Assembly: GCA_026210745.1 (NCBI GenBank)
Contig: CP110632.1
Span: 4,587,001 to 4,651,000, forward strand
From: Exobasidium rhododendri
Taxonomy: Eukaryota; Basidiomycota; Exobasidiomycetes; Exobasidiales; Exobasidiaceae
DNA length: 64,000 nt
Reading direction: 5' to 3'
Below are positions 22,360-34,835 of this stretch, in pieces. The notes under the pieces were generated by a model that worked only from the letters and a program-made list of their open reading frames with translations, was not told the DNA's origin and did not search any database. Made by a program: the position numbers and the translations under genes. Numbering within the stretch: position 1 is the first letter of the stretch; every line of letters starts with the position of its first letter.

Positions 22360-25300
22360 TCATCGCTTCCTCCTTGCAGGCATCCCTCGCACTGGTCGAT
22401 TGCCGGACCCGGCAGGAGGGGGTGCTCCCATGTTGAAAAGACTTCCACCACCGGGACTTGGAGGCGGAGCTGGTGAAATCATGCCAAAGCTGAACCCTCC
22501 CGTAGGTGCAGCTTGAGGCGGTGGAGTACTGTTGCTGTTGTCTGCAGATCCAAAAACAAATGGTGAAGAAGGAGCAGAGTTTCCATTACTGTTCGCACCC
22601 GACGACAAGAGGGAATTGCTAGTGTTCGCTCCTGCAGCAGGTGGCAGGGAGAATTGGAACCCGCCGCCAATCGCTGGTGCTGCTCCTCCAGTATTCGGTG
22701 CCGCGTTGCCGTTAGAAGGAGCACCAAAGGCAAAAGATGGCTTCGAGGCCACGGGGGAGCTCATCGATGGAGGCTGTGACCCGAAACCGGCTCCGAATCC
22801 GCTCATTGGCTGCGATGTTGTCGTATTGGCATTGGCATTACCGAAAGAGAACGGAGCGGGCGAGCTTTGCCGACTGCTTTCGGCTGTGTTACTGATCGAT
22901 CCAAAGCCGCCACTGTTGTTGTTGTTGTTGCTACTGTGGCCGAATACATTCGCCGTCGCTGCATTGCTCGACGAAGAACCAAAGGCATGGGAGGTTGTTG
23001 AGGCAGTCGGTTGCGGTGGCTGACCAAACATACCACCACCACCACCGCCACTGCTGTTCCCTGTACTGCTTTGACCACCAAAGTTGAAGGAAGGCGTCGC
23101 TGAGCTGGTAGTAGTATGATCGCTCTTGGCAGGCGCAGGAGATCCGAATGTAAAGGCACCTTGGCTGCTATTCGGAGCCATTGTTGGAGCAGACAAAGTA
23201 GAAGAAGAAGCCGGTGCTCCGAAAGAAAAGGTCGGCTTTGCTTCTGAGCTCGAACCAAACAGATTCGAAGCAGGCCTGTTGACCGCAGCATTCGATGAGG
23301 GTGATGTGTCCATTGAATCCGTTGCTGCTGCTGCCGCTCCTCCTCCACCACTACCAAATACCGGCGCCTTGGATAGGCTTGCGTTATCGTCTGTCGTCGA
23401 TTCGGTAGGCGTCGAGAACGAGAAAAGGCCTGCAGGCGTGCTCGTACTACCTTGACTGTCGCTCGACACTTTGTTGCCGCTTCCGAATCCGCCTTGACTT
23501 TTGCCAGTGGTACTATTGTCACCGTTACCGCCACCGAAAGAAAAAGCAGGCGACGAATTGAACCCATTCGCCTTCTTAGCGGGTGCATCCTGGTCATCCT
23601 CTGTACCCCTTTTCTTGCTTGCTCCTGTAGAGAAGCCAGAGAAGGGACTGGTCACTGTGGCAGAGGTATTTGAGCTTCCAAAGGACGGAGTCGTGCTCAG
23701 CTTGGGTGCTTCCAGAGACGACGCCGCACCGAATCCACCAAACGACGGAGCTGACTGAGGCTTGTCTTGCGCAGACGGTGTAGCCGAGCTGCTGCCGAAG
23801 CCCGGGAATACAGACGAGGAAGTGTCTGGCTTCTTGGTAGTCTCTGATGTGTCGCCTTTCGGTGTCGTTGTAGGCGCAAAAGAAAAGGACGATGTAGATG
23901 CAGGTGCTGGTGCAGCATTCGCTGGCGCGCCAAAGTTGAAGGGTGCCGGACTCGAAGAAGACACTGCCACAGGCTTCGAAGCTGCACTATCTCCAAAGCT
24001 GAAGCCTTTACCAGTCTGGACTTCCCCTTGGCTAGAACCTGATTTGGCAAGCGAAGATGCGAAGAAGTCCGGGATGGGCCCATCTTTCTGTGTTGTAGCC
24101 GGCGCGAAAGGTGAAGGAAGTGGATTGGAATCACTCTTTGCGAAGAAGTTGGATAAAGGGGTTGCCTTGGAAGCGGTAGTCGCATCAGGACCTGGACTTG
24201 CACTCGGGCTCGCTGCTTGAAAGCTAAAGACAGGTTTGGCAGGAGTCGGCACGGCAATTGGGGCTTGGAATGAAAACGAAGGCGTGGTCGACTTGCTTGC
24301 ATCGACGGAGGTTTTTGATCCAGGCGCAAATCCACCAAGACGGCCGAAGAGTGAATTGCCGCTGTGAGCAGTTTCAGTGCCGAGATTTTCGACTGCGCTT
24401 GACGTTCCAGGCTGGATCGTTGCAGCAGGAAGCTTGTCATCCTTCACCGGCACAAGCTCATTCGGTGTGGACGAGCCGTTGCTGTGTGATGGTGTGGCAG
24501 GTTTGGAGAACGTGAAGCCCTGTGGGAATAGATTCGTCGGCAACTTGATCTTGATCAATTCTTCCGCCTCGGGCAAGTCCTCTTCGTCGTCATCCTCCTC
24601 GTCATCGTCTAGGCCAATCCTGCCCGACTTGGCATGTGTACGATGTTGCTTCTCTGCTCCTTGACGCAGCATCGATCGACTTCTCTCGGAGGACACGTTC
24701 ATCGAATCAGTAAGCACCTTGAACCCGCCACCCGCATTAAGTGACGCAGTAGGTGACGCAGCGGATGACAATGATGTTAATGGTACTGCTGGCGCCGCTC
24801 TTGTCGATTCTTCTAACATCGGCTGCTGGCTTGCTCGCAGTCGATTCGCAGCCGATGAGCCACTCACCGAGATCTCTAGTCGAGCTTTCGAAAGAGGTTT
24901 GCTCGGTGAGGGCAGGATGCTATTCAACTTCGAAGGGCTCAAGGGCATGTTCACTGCGTCCTTTCTCTTCGCGGAAGAAGGAGAAGGAGGTGGCAGAGTT
25001 TTGCCGGATCGAAGCGTCTTTCTCTCCTCCTCTTTGCTCTTGCCTGTAAATGCCTCCCTCTTTCGTCTTGGTGGTTCAGGTTCTTCCTGTTCCTCCGCGT
25101 CCTCCTCCTCCTCCTCCTCCTCCTCTCCTTCTTCTTCTACCTCTTCTGAATCGTCGTCTTCTTCTTTGTCGTCCTCCTCTCCATCATCCATGCTCGTATT
25201 GGAGCCTTCGTCGCCTTTTCTCTTCTTTCCCCTGTCCGATCTGGCGATCGAGCTGCTCATCGGCTTGCGCAGTCGAGATCTCAATCCTTCCCCTTCGTCG

Positions 25301-27090
25301 ACCTCCATAGATTGGGACAGCTTGCTGCGCTGCTTCATGACGCGAGAGTATGGCGACACTGTTTTACTGTAATCGTCGTTCTTCGCTCGTCTTTGTCCAC
25401 CTTCTATTCCAGAACGCTCCGAAACCGCCAAGGGAACCGGTACAGACATCATCTGACGAGATGGAGTACCTGATCGTGAGCCTTCCCCCCACGTCTGCGT
25501 CGCTCCCGTCAATGGAGGTCGCATCCCCTCCAGTGCATTCAGCAGCCTTTCTGCCTCATTCTTGGGCTGCGCCTTTGGTATCTCTGTACAAGAGAAATGA
25601 AAAGTGGGTTACTTTAGTGATGCAACAGTCTTTTCACAGTGTACTCTTCCCATCCACTCACGCCTAGCACGCAGATCATCTTTGCTGACGAACCCCAATG
25701 TCTGATCCCACACCATCTGTTTTTGCCTCTTTCTCGGGGCAAGATCGCTCATACTGTCATCTCCGTCCAGGCTCATGCTCATCCCCCTCTTCAGCGATCC
25801 TTCGTTGTAATTGCTTCCCATTTGGTACTGCGTAGCAGATGGACCAGCACCAAATTCCAACATGGAAGCATCAGACCCTTCTTGAAGAGCAGGATGTACC
25901 GATCCTTGACGCGACCCTTCACCATCCCTCACTGCCATGTAAGCCTGCATCAATTCTTCACCTTCCGATAGATGGACTTTCGGGGGTGCCAATCTGAGAC
26001 TACTCCATTCTCTTCTCTTCGGTGTCTGACTTGACGTACTCATCCTGCTATCTGCTATCGACCCTGCTCTACTCCTGTTCATCACACTCTCTCCAAAGAC
26101 GCTGAGCGGTCTCGAACGTGATGGTGTTCCAAGTTGAGATCCACCAAAGCGTGGCGATCCCTCTACCCCTGACACACTCTCGGCTGTAGATGATCCTGCG
26201 ATGGTGTGCCTGTTCATGGCAAAGGGGCTTCGAGAGGGAAGCTTGCTGTACGGGGTTGTGCCGAGTGGCGATGGAGACATGAAGGCGTGAGTACTTGCTG
26301 CTGAGCTGAGTCCCCCCAATCTCCTCTCCGATCCAAATCCAAAGGCGTACGATGGACTACTCTGACTCGCAGTCATACCATTGACACTGCCACTGCTTTC
26401 CGGCAGTACAGATCCATTCCTCTTGTAGCCAGGCGTTCCGAGCGTAGAGCCACCATATCTCGGTGACTGAGGAGTGAGACCGACTGAGAGGCGAGAACGT
26501 CCATGCGATTGGATCACGGCACTAGCTGAAGACCTTGCTGGTGATGGAGAGCGAGCCGAAGAAGAGTCTAGTGGAGACTGGAATGACAACGGCTGTTTGT
26601 TCGTTGACATTGGCGGTGGCTGAACGAACTTTGACCTTCCTGCATAGCTATCCCTATGACTTTCAATGTCTTCCTCCTCCTTTGCCTTTACTGACGTTAC
26701 TAATCTTTGGGCGGCAGTCTGCTGTGCATGGGATGGTAGACTGGAGGACGAGTTCTGTGTCTTCGAACGTCCGCTTCCAAACCAGCTCAATGGCTTAGAA
26801 AAGATTGCCTCACGAAGTCCACTCAAGAGGCCGCCAACACCGTTTGCTTTCTCAGCTTCACTGTTAGCCTTGCTTCTGCTACTTTTGAAAGAGTTTGCAG
26901 ACCTGAAAGAGTCGTGTCTGGTTATTGAGCTAGGCTGCGCTCTCTTGGGAGTATTAGAGGCAATAGTCGATCGATCGTACGGCTTCGAAGTGCTATTTCG
27001 TTGCTGTCGAGCTTCAAGTCGCGCTCTTGACGGACCAGCAATGCCACGAAGGAGAGTCGGCGAGTCCGCCTGCGTCGAAGGGAACTCCAT
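22360..27090 (-). CDS. FG-repeat nucleoporin, Nup1/Nup124/Nup153-like
   Basis: Two minus-strand exons, 27090-25662 and 25583-22360, with a 78-nt intron, give about 1550 aa. Near residues 86-105 is a putative membrane-binding amphipathic helix (GLREAIFSKPLSWFG), as in Nup1, Nup60 and Nup153. The segment spanning the intron (KNEAERLLNALEGMR) resembles the conserved motif of fungal Nup1/Nup124 proteins. A very acidic stretch follows near 605-645, then a long Ser/Ala-rich region with many FSF, FGxG and FSFG repeats from about residue 820. The C-terminus is basic (RGMPARRKR), as in nucleoporins that bind importin beta. Such proteins sit on the nuclear basket side and form the permeability barrier. 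The exact orthologue name cannot be fixed by eye. Confidence 0.85.
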
Positions 27091-27640
27091 CGGGAACAGC
27101 AAGACCAAACAAGGTCACAGCGTGTCTTTTCCGGACCGAGAGCAGATCGTTCTTCGAAAGGAAAGCCTGACAACGAGCAGAGATCACCTTCTCTGGAATA
27201 AGATTGCTGCGACCAGTGTGTTGGGAAAGAGGGAAGGTCGCTAAAATACAACGTCAAAGAGCGCGCGACAAAAAAGATCACGTGCCTACCATTTAATCAA
27301 CGGCGGTCAACTTCGACAGGCCCCTAAATGACGGGAAGGACAAGGTGTGGCTTTTAGCTCCCTTCACCTTTCGATCTCTCTGGCATGTTCTAAGATACTC
27401 GAAGCCATGCTCCTGCGCAGCCATGCCATGATCACACGTTGGAGATATAATTGGGATGAGTGACAGGTACATCATGTGAGGGACAGAGCGACAAGAAGAG
27501 AGGATATGTGTTGGTTCACTTTGCTAAGGATAGTTCAATGGCACGGATGGAGGGGGCGCAGGTAATGAGACTCGGAAGATGCAAGGAGCGTGTCATGCGA
27601 TGCTTGTATGGGCCGAGGTGTCAGTCCTGATCGAGAAGCC
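27091..27640. other. Intergenic region upstream of the nucleoporin gene
   Basis: Contains the promoter side of the nucleoporin gene and the 3' side of the short minus-strand gene at 27641-28203. No coding region was supported. Confidence 0.4.
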
Positions 27641-28203
27641 CTATTTAGCTGTCATCGGATTGAGCAGGCGTTTGGAGAGGAGCCGAAGTTGTTTCTGGGA
27701 GGCGTAGGTGAAGATCTCCCTGATACTTTTGCTAGCTGCGTCGACGAAGATCGTCCTTGCCTCGAAGTCCTTTGCGAGGTTTGTCATAATGGTAATCATC
27801 ATGGCAACAGACCAGAGCGTGTAGTTGACCGGTGTGAAAGGGTCTTTGCTGAACCATGACACCAGTGAGAGGAGCACATCGTTGTAAACGTCGCGGCTGG
27901 TGAATGTGCATGACGGGCAGCAGGGGATCACTAGGCGATACGGAAAGATGTATTTCCATATGGTCCTTGCATCCACCTGTGCATGCAAGATACACCCTTA
28001 TAAGATGCTTGACGGGAAGGAAACTCTGAGCTGTGACTACTCACCGCACTGTCACGCTCGAGCAGGCTGAACAAATATGGACGTCCTTCCGAAAAGGGTG
28101 AGACCTGCAGCATTGACTGGCGGACTCGTGCGTTGATGAGCTGTGGTGGGAGTCCAATGAGGGGATCGCAGCGAAGAGATGCATTTGTTGATGAGGGGCT
28201 CAT
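27641..28203 (-). CDS. Unrecognised short protein, possibly the 3' end of a longer or broken gene
   Basis: Two minus-strand exons, 28203-28045 and 27976-27641, joined at GTGAGT...CACAG in phase 0, give 164 aa from the first in-frame ATG. The sequence looks like real protein (for example LPPQLINARVRQSML, EGRPYLFSLLERDSA, then VNYTLWSVAMMITIMTNLAKD), helical and non-repetitive, but I recognise no family. A strong-looking splice acceptor lies just upstream (…CTTGCATCTAG), and the bases from there to the ATG read TVHRRAALILAE in the same frame. The true gene may therefore extend upstream. Protein-like frames continue to about 28500 but switch frame without usable splice sites. It could be a 164-aa gene, the end of a longer gene, or a decaying pseudogene. 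Confidence 0.5.
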
Positions 28204-29318
28204 CTCGGCTAGGATGAGCGCTGCTCGGCGATGAACGGTCTAGATGCAAGAGGTAAGCAGACATATGCCATTCTACATTACGCAGACCCTGGAGACTGGA
28301 GCACGCTACTCTAGTGGAATGTCCCAAATGGTGCTCAATCTAGGGGTCGACCGATCGGACGAGAGCATATCCGGCAAGAGAACCGTGAGGAGTCTATCAA
28401 GGCGGACAGAATTAGACTATAAGAACCCGGTGTGTGGGGGGACTTGACGTAGCTAGTGGGCTGGACATAGCTTCATCAGAGAAAAGGCTGACAACAGAAA
28501 TGGACTCTATGACAATTGCCCACCAGACTCCAGTAGTCTACCTAGCGATGCGCACGTATGCACTTGCAGTCGATTATGCAGTCTATCGATCTAGCAAAGC
28601 AAGGAGAAAGATCGGCTTTTGGCAGCGCGACGGACAGCTCACGGGCGCGTTAACGAGTCGACATGGGCGCTGCGACAGATCACTGCTCTCTCCTTGCATG
28701 TACTGCATTTAATGCCGTATATCCACTATCTGAGAGTCGACGTTCTGATGTCGCGATCTGCACACCTTTCGAAACACTGCTCAAACTACTCCGGCTCACC
28801 ATCATCATTCGGGCCTCCCCGACTAGCGCTCACCATCGAATAAGGTCATTTAGAAGAAAGGTCTAGGGATTGACAAGAACCCTGGCCCGTGCGCGAGGAT
28901 GGCGTGATCGGGAGGAAGAAGTCGAGCAATGATTATTTCTCTTTCGCTTTTCAACTTCCCCTCCTTAAAGAAGGGATTATACTTCTCGAGTTGATTGGTG
29001 CATATGTCGCCATTTCCCTGCACTGAGGGCACTTTAATTTGACTGTGGAGTATGGCAGGAGTTACAAGCAAATCGAAGCTCGAAAGGAGACTTTTTTTCT
29101 TTTGTAAGAGGAGGATGAAACGTCCAGTGGGAGAGCACACGTTTCGCTATGCACGGCGAAAGAGAGAAGAAGAATAGACTTTTAGAGGTCACCTGGACAT
29201 ATATGTACACCACTCCTTCTTCCTCACCTGTGCCGCAACGCTGTCTTCGTCCTTTCCTCCTTGACTTTCCATTCCTCCGTTGCCTAAGATAAGAAGCGAG
29301 ACAGATCGACGTATCACA
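28204..29318. other. Intergenic region with possible coding remnants
   Basis: The part nearest 28204-28500 has protein-like minus-strand fragments (see the findings). The rest, up to the sulfhydrylase gene, shows no supported gene; it should include the sulfhydrylase promoter and a CT-rich leader at about 29210-29290. Confidence 0.4.
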
Positions 29319-30993
<1,675 letters not shown>

Positions 30994-31128
30994 AGGAGGG
31001 GGAGGTGAATGACAATGTATACTTGCTGTCTCGAAGAGAGGGCGCTTTACTCTTTCTCCGCATCTCTAATTCGATGATTTCACTTTCGTAAGAAGATTTA
31101 ATTTATGATTACATTCTAAGAGGGTTGG

Positions 31129-32987
31129 TTACGCGCCCTTTGTCTCCTTCTCGTGCTGATCCTTGTAGATCCGTCGCAAAATCTTGCCACTCGGACTCTT
31201 CTCGATTGCCGCCACCACTCTCACACCACCTCGAAGCTTCTTGTGATTGGCTGACTTGCCATCAAACCACGCTCGTATCTCCTTTGCGAACTCCTGTGTC
31301 TTCTTTTCATCTTTCAGGATACTTTCGTCCCGCGGTACGATATAAGCTCTAGGCAATTCTGTTGCTTCTGCTTCGATATAGACCCCCAGAACAGCGACGT
31401 CTGCCACTTTGGGATGTGAAAGTAGAGAAGACTCCAATTCCGCAGGTGCTACTTGATATCCTTTGTACTTGATCAATTCTTTCTTACGATCAACGATGTA
31501 GAAGAAGCCGTTCTTCAGGATGGCAACGTCACCTGTCTTGAACCAACCATCTTCGGTGATACAGTCTTTCGTTGCTGCTTCGTTGTTCAGGTATCCCTTC
31601 ATGATCGTCGAGCCTTTGAGCCACAGTTCACCGGGTTTTCCGTCGGTACCTTGTTCGTGACCTACATCATTTCCGTCGTCGTCGACCAATCGAGCATCTA
31701 GACAAGGCATAAGTGATCCGCATGATCCTTTATGGTCCTTGTAATGCTCCATGGATGCATAGGTCGCCGTTGGTGAAGTCTCACTCAGTCCGTATCCTTG
31801 TGTAATCTTGAGTCCTTTTAGTCTGTTTTCCACTTCATCACCCAGCGCAGCAGACAGTGGTGCCGCGCCAACGAGGACCTGCTTTAGACTGCTCAGGTCG
31901 TACTTTTCGATCAGTGGATGCTTTGCCAACAGGACGCAGATCGGCGGGACCAAAGGTGCCAGGGTGATCTTGTACGATTGGATAGCTTCTAAGAAGACCA
32001 CCAAGTCGAATTTGGGTAAAACGATGACTTTCATACCATAGAAGAACCCTAGATGGAGGAATTTCGCCAAGCCAAAGATGTGCTGGAAGGGCAAGACGGC
32101 CAACACGACACTTTCTGGAGTGAAATCGGCGGTCAGAGATGTTTCCATAGCTGCTGTAACAGACGTCATATTTCCGTGGGTCAATTCGACTCCCTTTGGT
32201 TTTCCACTTGTGCCACTACTGTAGCAGATAAGGGCTGTCGTATCCTTGGGGTCCTTGATGGTGATCGGTTCCATCATCTCCTTGCCAAGTAGAGTTCGAA
32301 CATCTTTTTCTGGACCACCTGGAGCTGTTGCCATGTCGTCGCTGTCGTCTAAGAGCCAGATTCTTGGTTGATCTCCACGCTTGGCAGATATCCCGGCCAA
32401 CTCCAAGCCTTTTCGAGCAGCGTCTATGGCAGCAGGAAAGGCGAAGATGTACTGCACGCCGGCGTCTTTGAGAGGATGAGACATCTCTTCGGCGCCTGGG
32501 AAGGAAGAGTGAGTGGAAGAAGAGTCGGTATATGATCTCCCATCGAATTCTTTCTAGAACACTACTTTGTCACACTCACTGTACGCGGGGTTCAGCGGCG
32601 TCATGACCACGCCACTGATGAAGCCGGCATAGACAGCAACTGGATAAAACGTGCTGTTGGGACTGAAGATGGCCACTCGATCTCCTGCCTTTAACTTTAA
32701 CTTGTTCACAAACGCATGAGCGAGCCGTTTTGAGTCGTTGATTATAGATTCCCTAGAGACTTCTTTGCCGTCGTTCACTCGTATAAATGCAGGCTTCGAT
32801 GGCGAGATCTTCTTTGGGTTCGCTGTGAGATATGCAAAGATGCTGATGACAATGAGGAAGAGGAGACTATCAGCTAGAATTCTTAATCAAGAAGCAGAAG
32901 CGAGGGAACTCAAGCTGTGCCTCACTTTCCTCGATCCACGTCAGGCAGGGCCGGCTGCTCTGACTTGATGATCTGCTGTTGCGACAT
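31129..32987 (-). CDS. Acyl-CoA synthetase, 4-coumarate-CoA ligase-like (AMP-binding)
   Basis: Three minus-strand exons (32987-32926, 32842-32580, 32495-31129) give 563 aa. The joined N-terminus reads NIFAYLTANPKKISPSKPAF, matching the usual start of this family. The adenylation domain has the P-loop ALICYSSGTSGKPKGVELTH, the GYGLSETSPT motif, GWFKTGDVAI, and the hinge VDRKKELIKYKGYQVAP. The C-terminal catalytic lysine is in SPSGKILRR. The enzyme activates a carboxylic acid with ATP and transfers it to CoA; in fungi the substrate may be a fatty or aromatic acid and cannot be told here. The C-terminus (KETKGA) is not a peroxisomal SKL-type signal. The second exon start was chosen because only the CATCAG acceptor keeps the frame and restores the family motif. 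Confidence 0.9.
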
Positions 32988-33281
32988 CTTGCCGAAGCTT
33001 GGTATGGGATGCTGAAGGGTACGAGAGTATGGGAAGATGGGGCAGCAGTGTTACAGAGCGGGTGTGGTATTAATTGAGACCTATGAGGGGAATGGGCAGG
33101 ATGGTTCAGCATCCTCAACTGTACTGATTAATTAGTACGTTCCCCCACAGAAGGCGGAAACCCTGATGCGGAGCTCGGTGATTACGCACAAAGCCGATAC
33201 CCGCAGCTGTATTTTCCCCATGCGACTCCTCCCTCTTGTAACTGTACCGTGCGTGAAGATATGAATTTACTGTATACAGTA

Positions 33282-33310
33282 CCATGCCGGATCACTAGTA
33301 AATACACGTG
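33282..33310 (+). repeat. Left terminal inverted repeat (29 bp)
   Basis: Begins CCATGCCGGATCACTAGTAA and ends in a CACGTG palindrome. A second copy of part of it (CACTAGTGAATAC) occurs at 33322-33334. Confidence 0.85.
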
Positions 33311-34676
33311 CCATTTTCCACCACTAGTGAATACGCCGTGTACGACATGCTGTATCACCATGACCGCTTGTCCAATGTAAAGTACCATCTAATGGAATAA
33401 AATTGTATGAATATTCTGAACAAATTTGTCTGAAGCAAAAAGAGTGAAACATGCCGTTTTGAGTGAGTTGCTCTAAGTGTGAAATTTTATTAGGCCCTAA
33501 AAAACCAGTCAAAAAGTCCCGGGAACGCGATCACTAAACACGGTGTATTGATTGCGACAACGGCACATCATAGCATGCTCCAAACAGCATAAGACTTTGA
33601 TACATTGTGTAAAATTATAATATTATATATATGAGGTGTGAGAAAAAATGAGAAGATACATATGAAAGAGAGGAGATATAGAGGTATCGAGCCACTACGC
33701 CGGAAGGGTCCAATACTTCAGAAAAGTCATGGTCACAGCACAAAGTTTACGCGATTCTAGCTCTGCTGCCTCAGCGCAATGGCTTTAAGCTTCAAGAACT
33801 TGTATATAGCATTCTAAGTAGCATATCTAGCACTCTGTTCATTTAGAATGAGCTCTTGTTCTCAATAAGGGCGTGACGATACAACTTTTCTCAACCCTCA
33901 TTTATTGACCCCAAAAAACAGATCCGACTTCAATTATCTCCTTCTTTTGTCACTACAATGTATTTTGAGACTTAGTAGATGTTTTAGCTGTGTATCATAG
34001 CCATGTATGCTAGTAATACTATTTGCCCTAAAAGAGCCTGCAGATCACACAATTGAGCTTTGTAGATGGAAAAATGGTCAAATTTGGGTCATTATGGCAG
34101 TCTCACGGTTCTAAAATGACCCAATTTTGCTATCTTATCTGATAGACGTTGTGTTGAGCTCATACTACGCAAATATATGCGAAATTAGTGGGAAAAGAGA
34201 TTCAAAGCTTAAAAATGACCAATTATTAATCATACTGACGAGTAAACGGCCTTTGTAGCTTTTAAAGGCCAATTTCAATGGTGTACCCAATCAGCATGAT
34301 ACTGGGCTTACTTCACCATGAACTCAATTTTGCGCTTAATAAAGATTGTTCATTACTATCTACTGTTTTGTAATCTGCTTTAAAATTTGTATATTATTAA
34401 TGAGAATATGCTACAAAGCGAGATACCGCTGACTCCATGGTGCAAAATTTCTAAAAAATGATGGCGTTTGGTGTATTCTACAGTGGTCACTTTTCACGCG
34501 ATTCTGGCACAGACAGAGCAATTTCAATCATAGGACAAGTACCTCATAAAATGCTTTTTATCTCTCAATCTCTTGGGTATGGTTATAATGCATGCTACAA
34601 TACTCATCTATGTACAGAAATGGCTCAAAAAGGGGCCAGGAGAGCGTCAATCAGGCGTCGTTCACGTTCCCGAAAT

Positions 34677-34705
34677 CACGTGTATTTATTAGTGATCCGG
34701 CATGG
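34677..34705 (-). repeat. Right terminal inverted repeat (29 bp)
   Basis: Reverse complement of the left repeat with one mismatch (ACTAATAA in place of ACTAGTAA, read inward). The outer end GGCATGG is followed by TA. Confidence 0.85.
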
Positions 34706-34835
34706 TAGATAGGCAAGAAAGTCGCGTCGATATCATTAATCCAACTTAACGCGTGGCCCAAAAGACCAACACAAAGGAATTGAGAATGTCGAGTCGAGCC
34801 TGCCCTGCTGCCGCGTCTGATGCTACCACCACTTG

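Larger units (their letters stand above)
33282..34705. mobile_element. Non-autonomous TIR transposon, TA-flanked (Tc1/mariner/pogo-like)
   Basis: The 1424-bp block is bounded by 29-bp terminal inverted repeats that match at 28 of 29 positions, and each outer end abuts a TA dinucleotide (33280-33281 and 34706-34707), as left by Tc1/mariner/pogo-type insertion. The interior is conspicuously A+T-rich compared with the surrounding genes and has no transposase-like frame; all frames are short. It also carries a subterminal repeat and an internal hairpin (see the findings). This is best explained as a non-autonomous or decayed DNA transposon. The superfamily is inferred only from the TA flanks. Confidence 0.75.
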
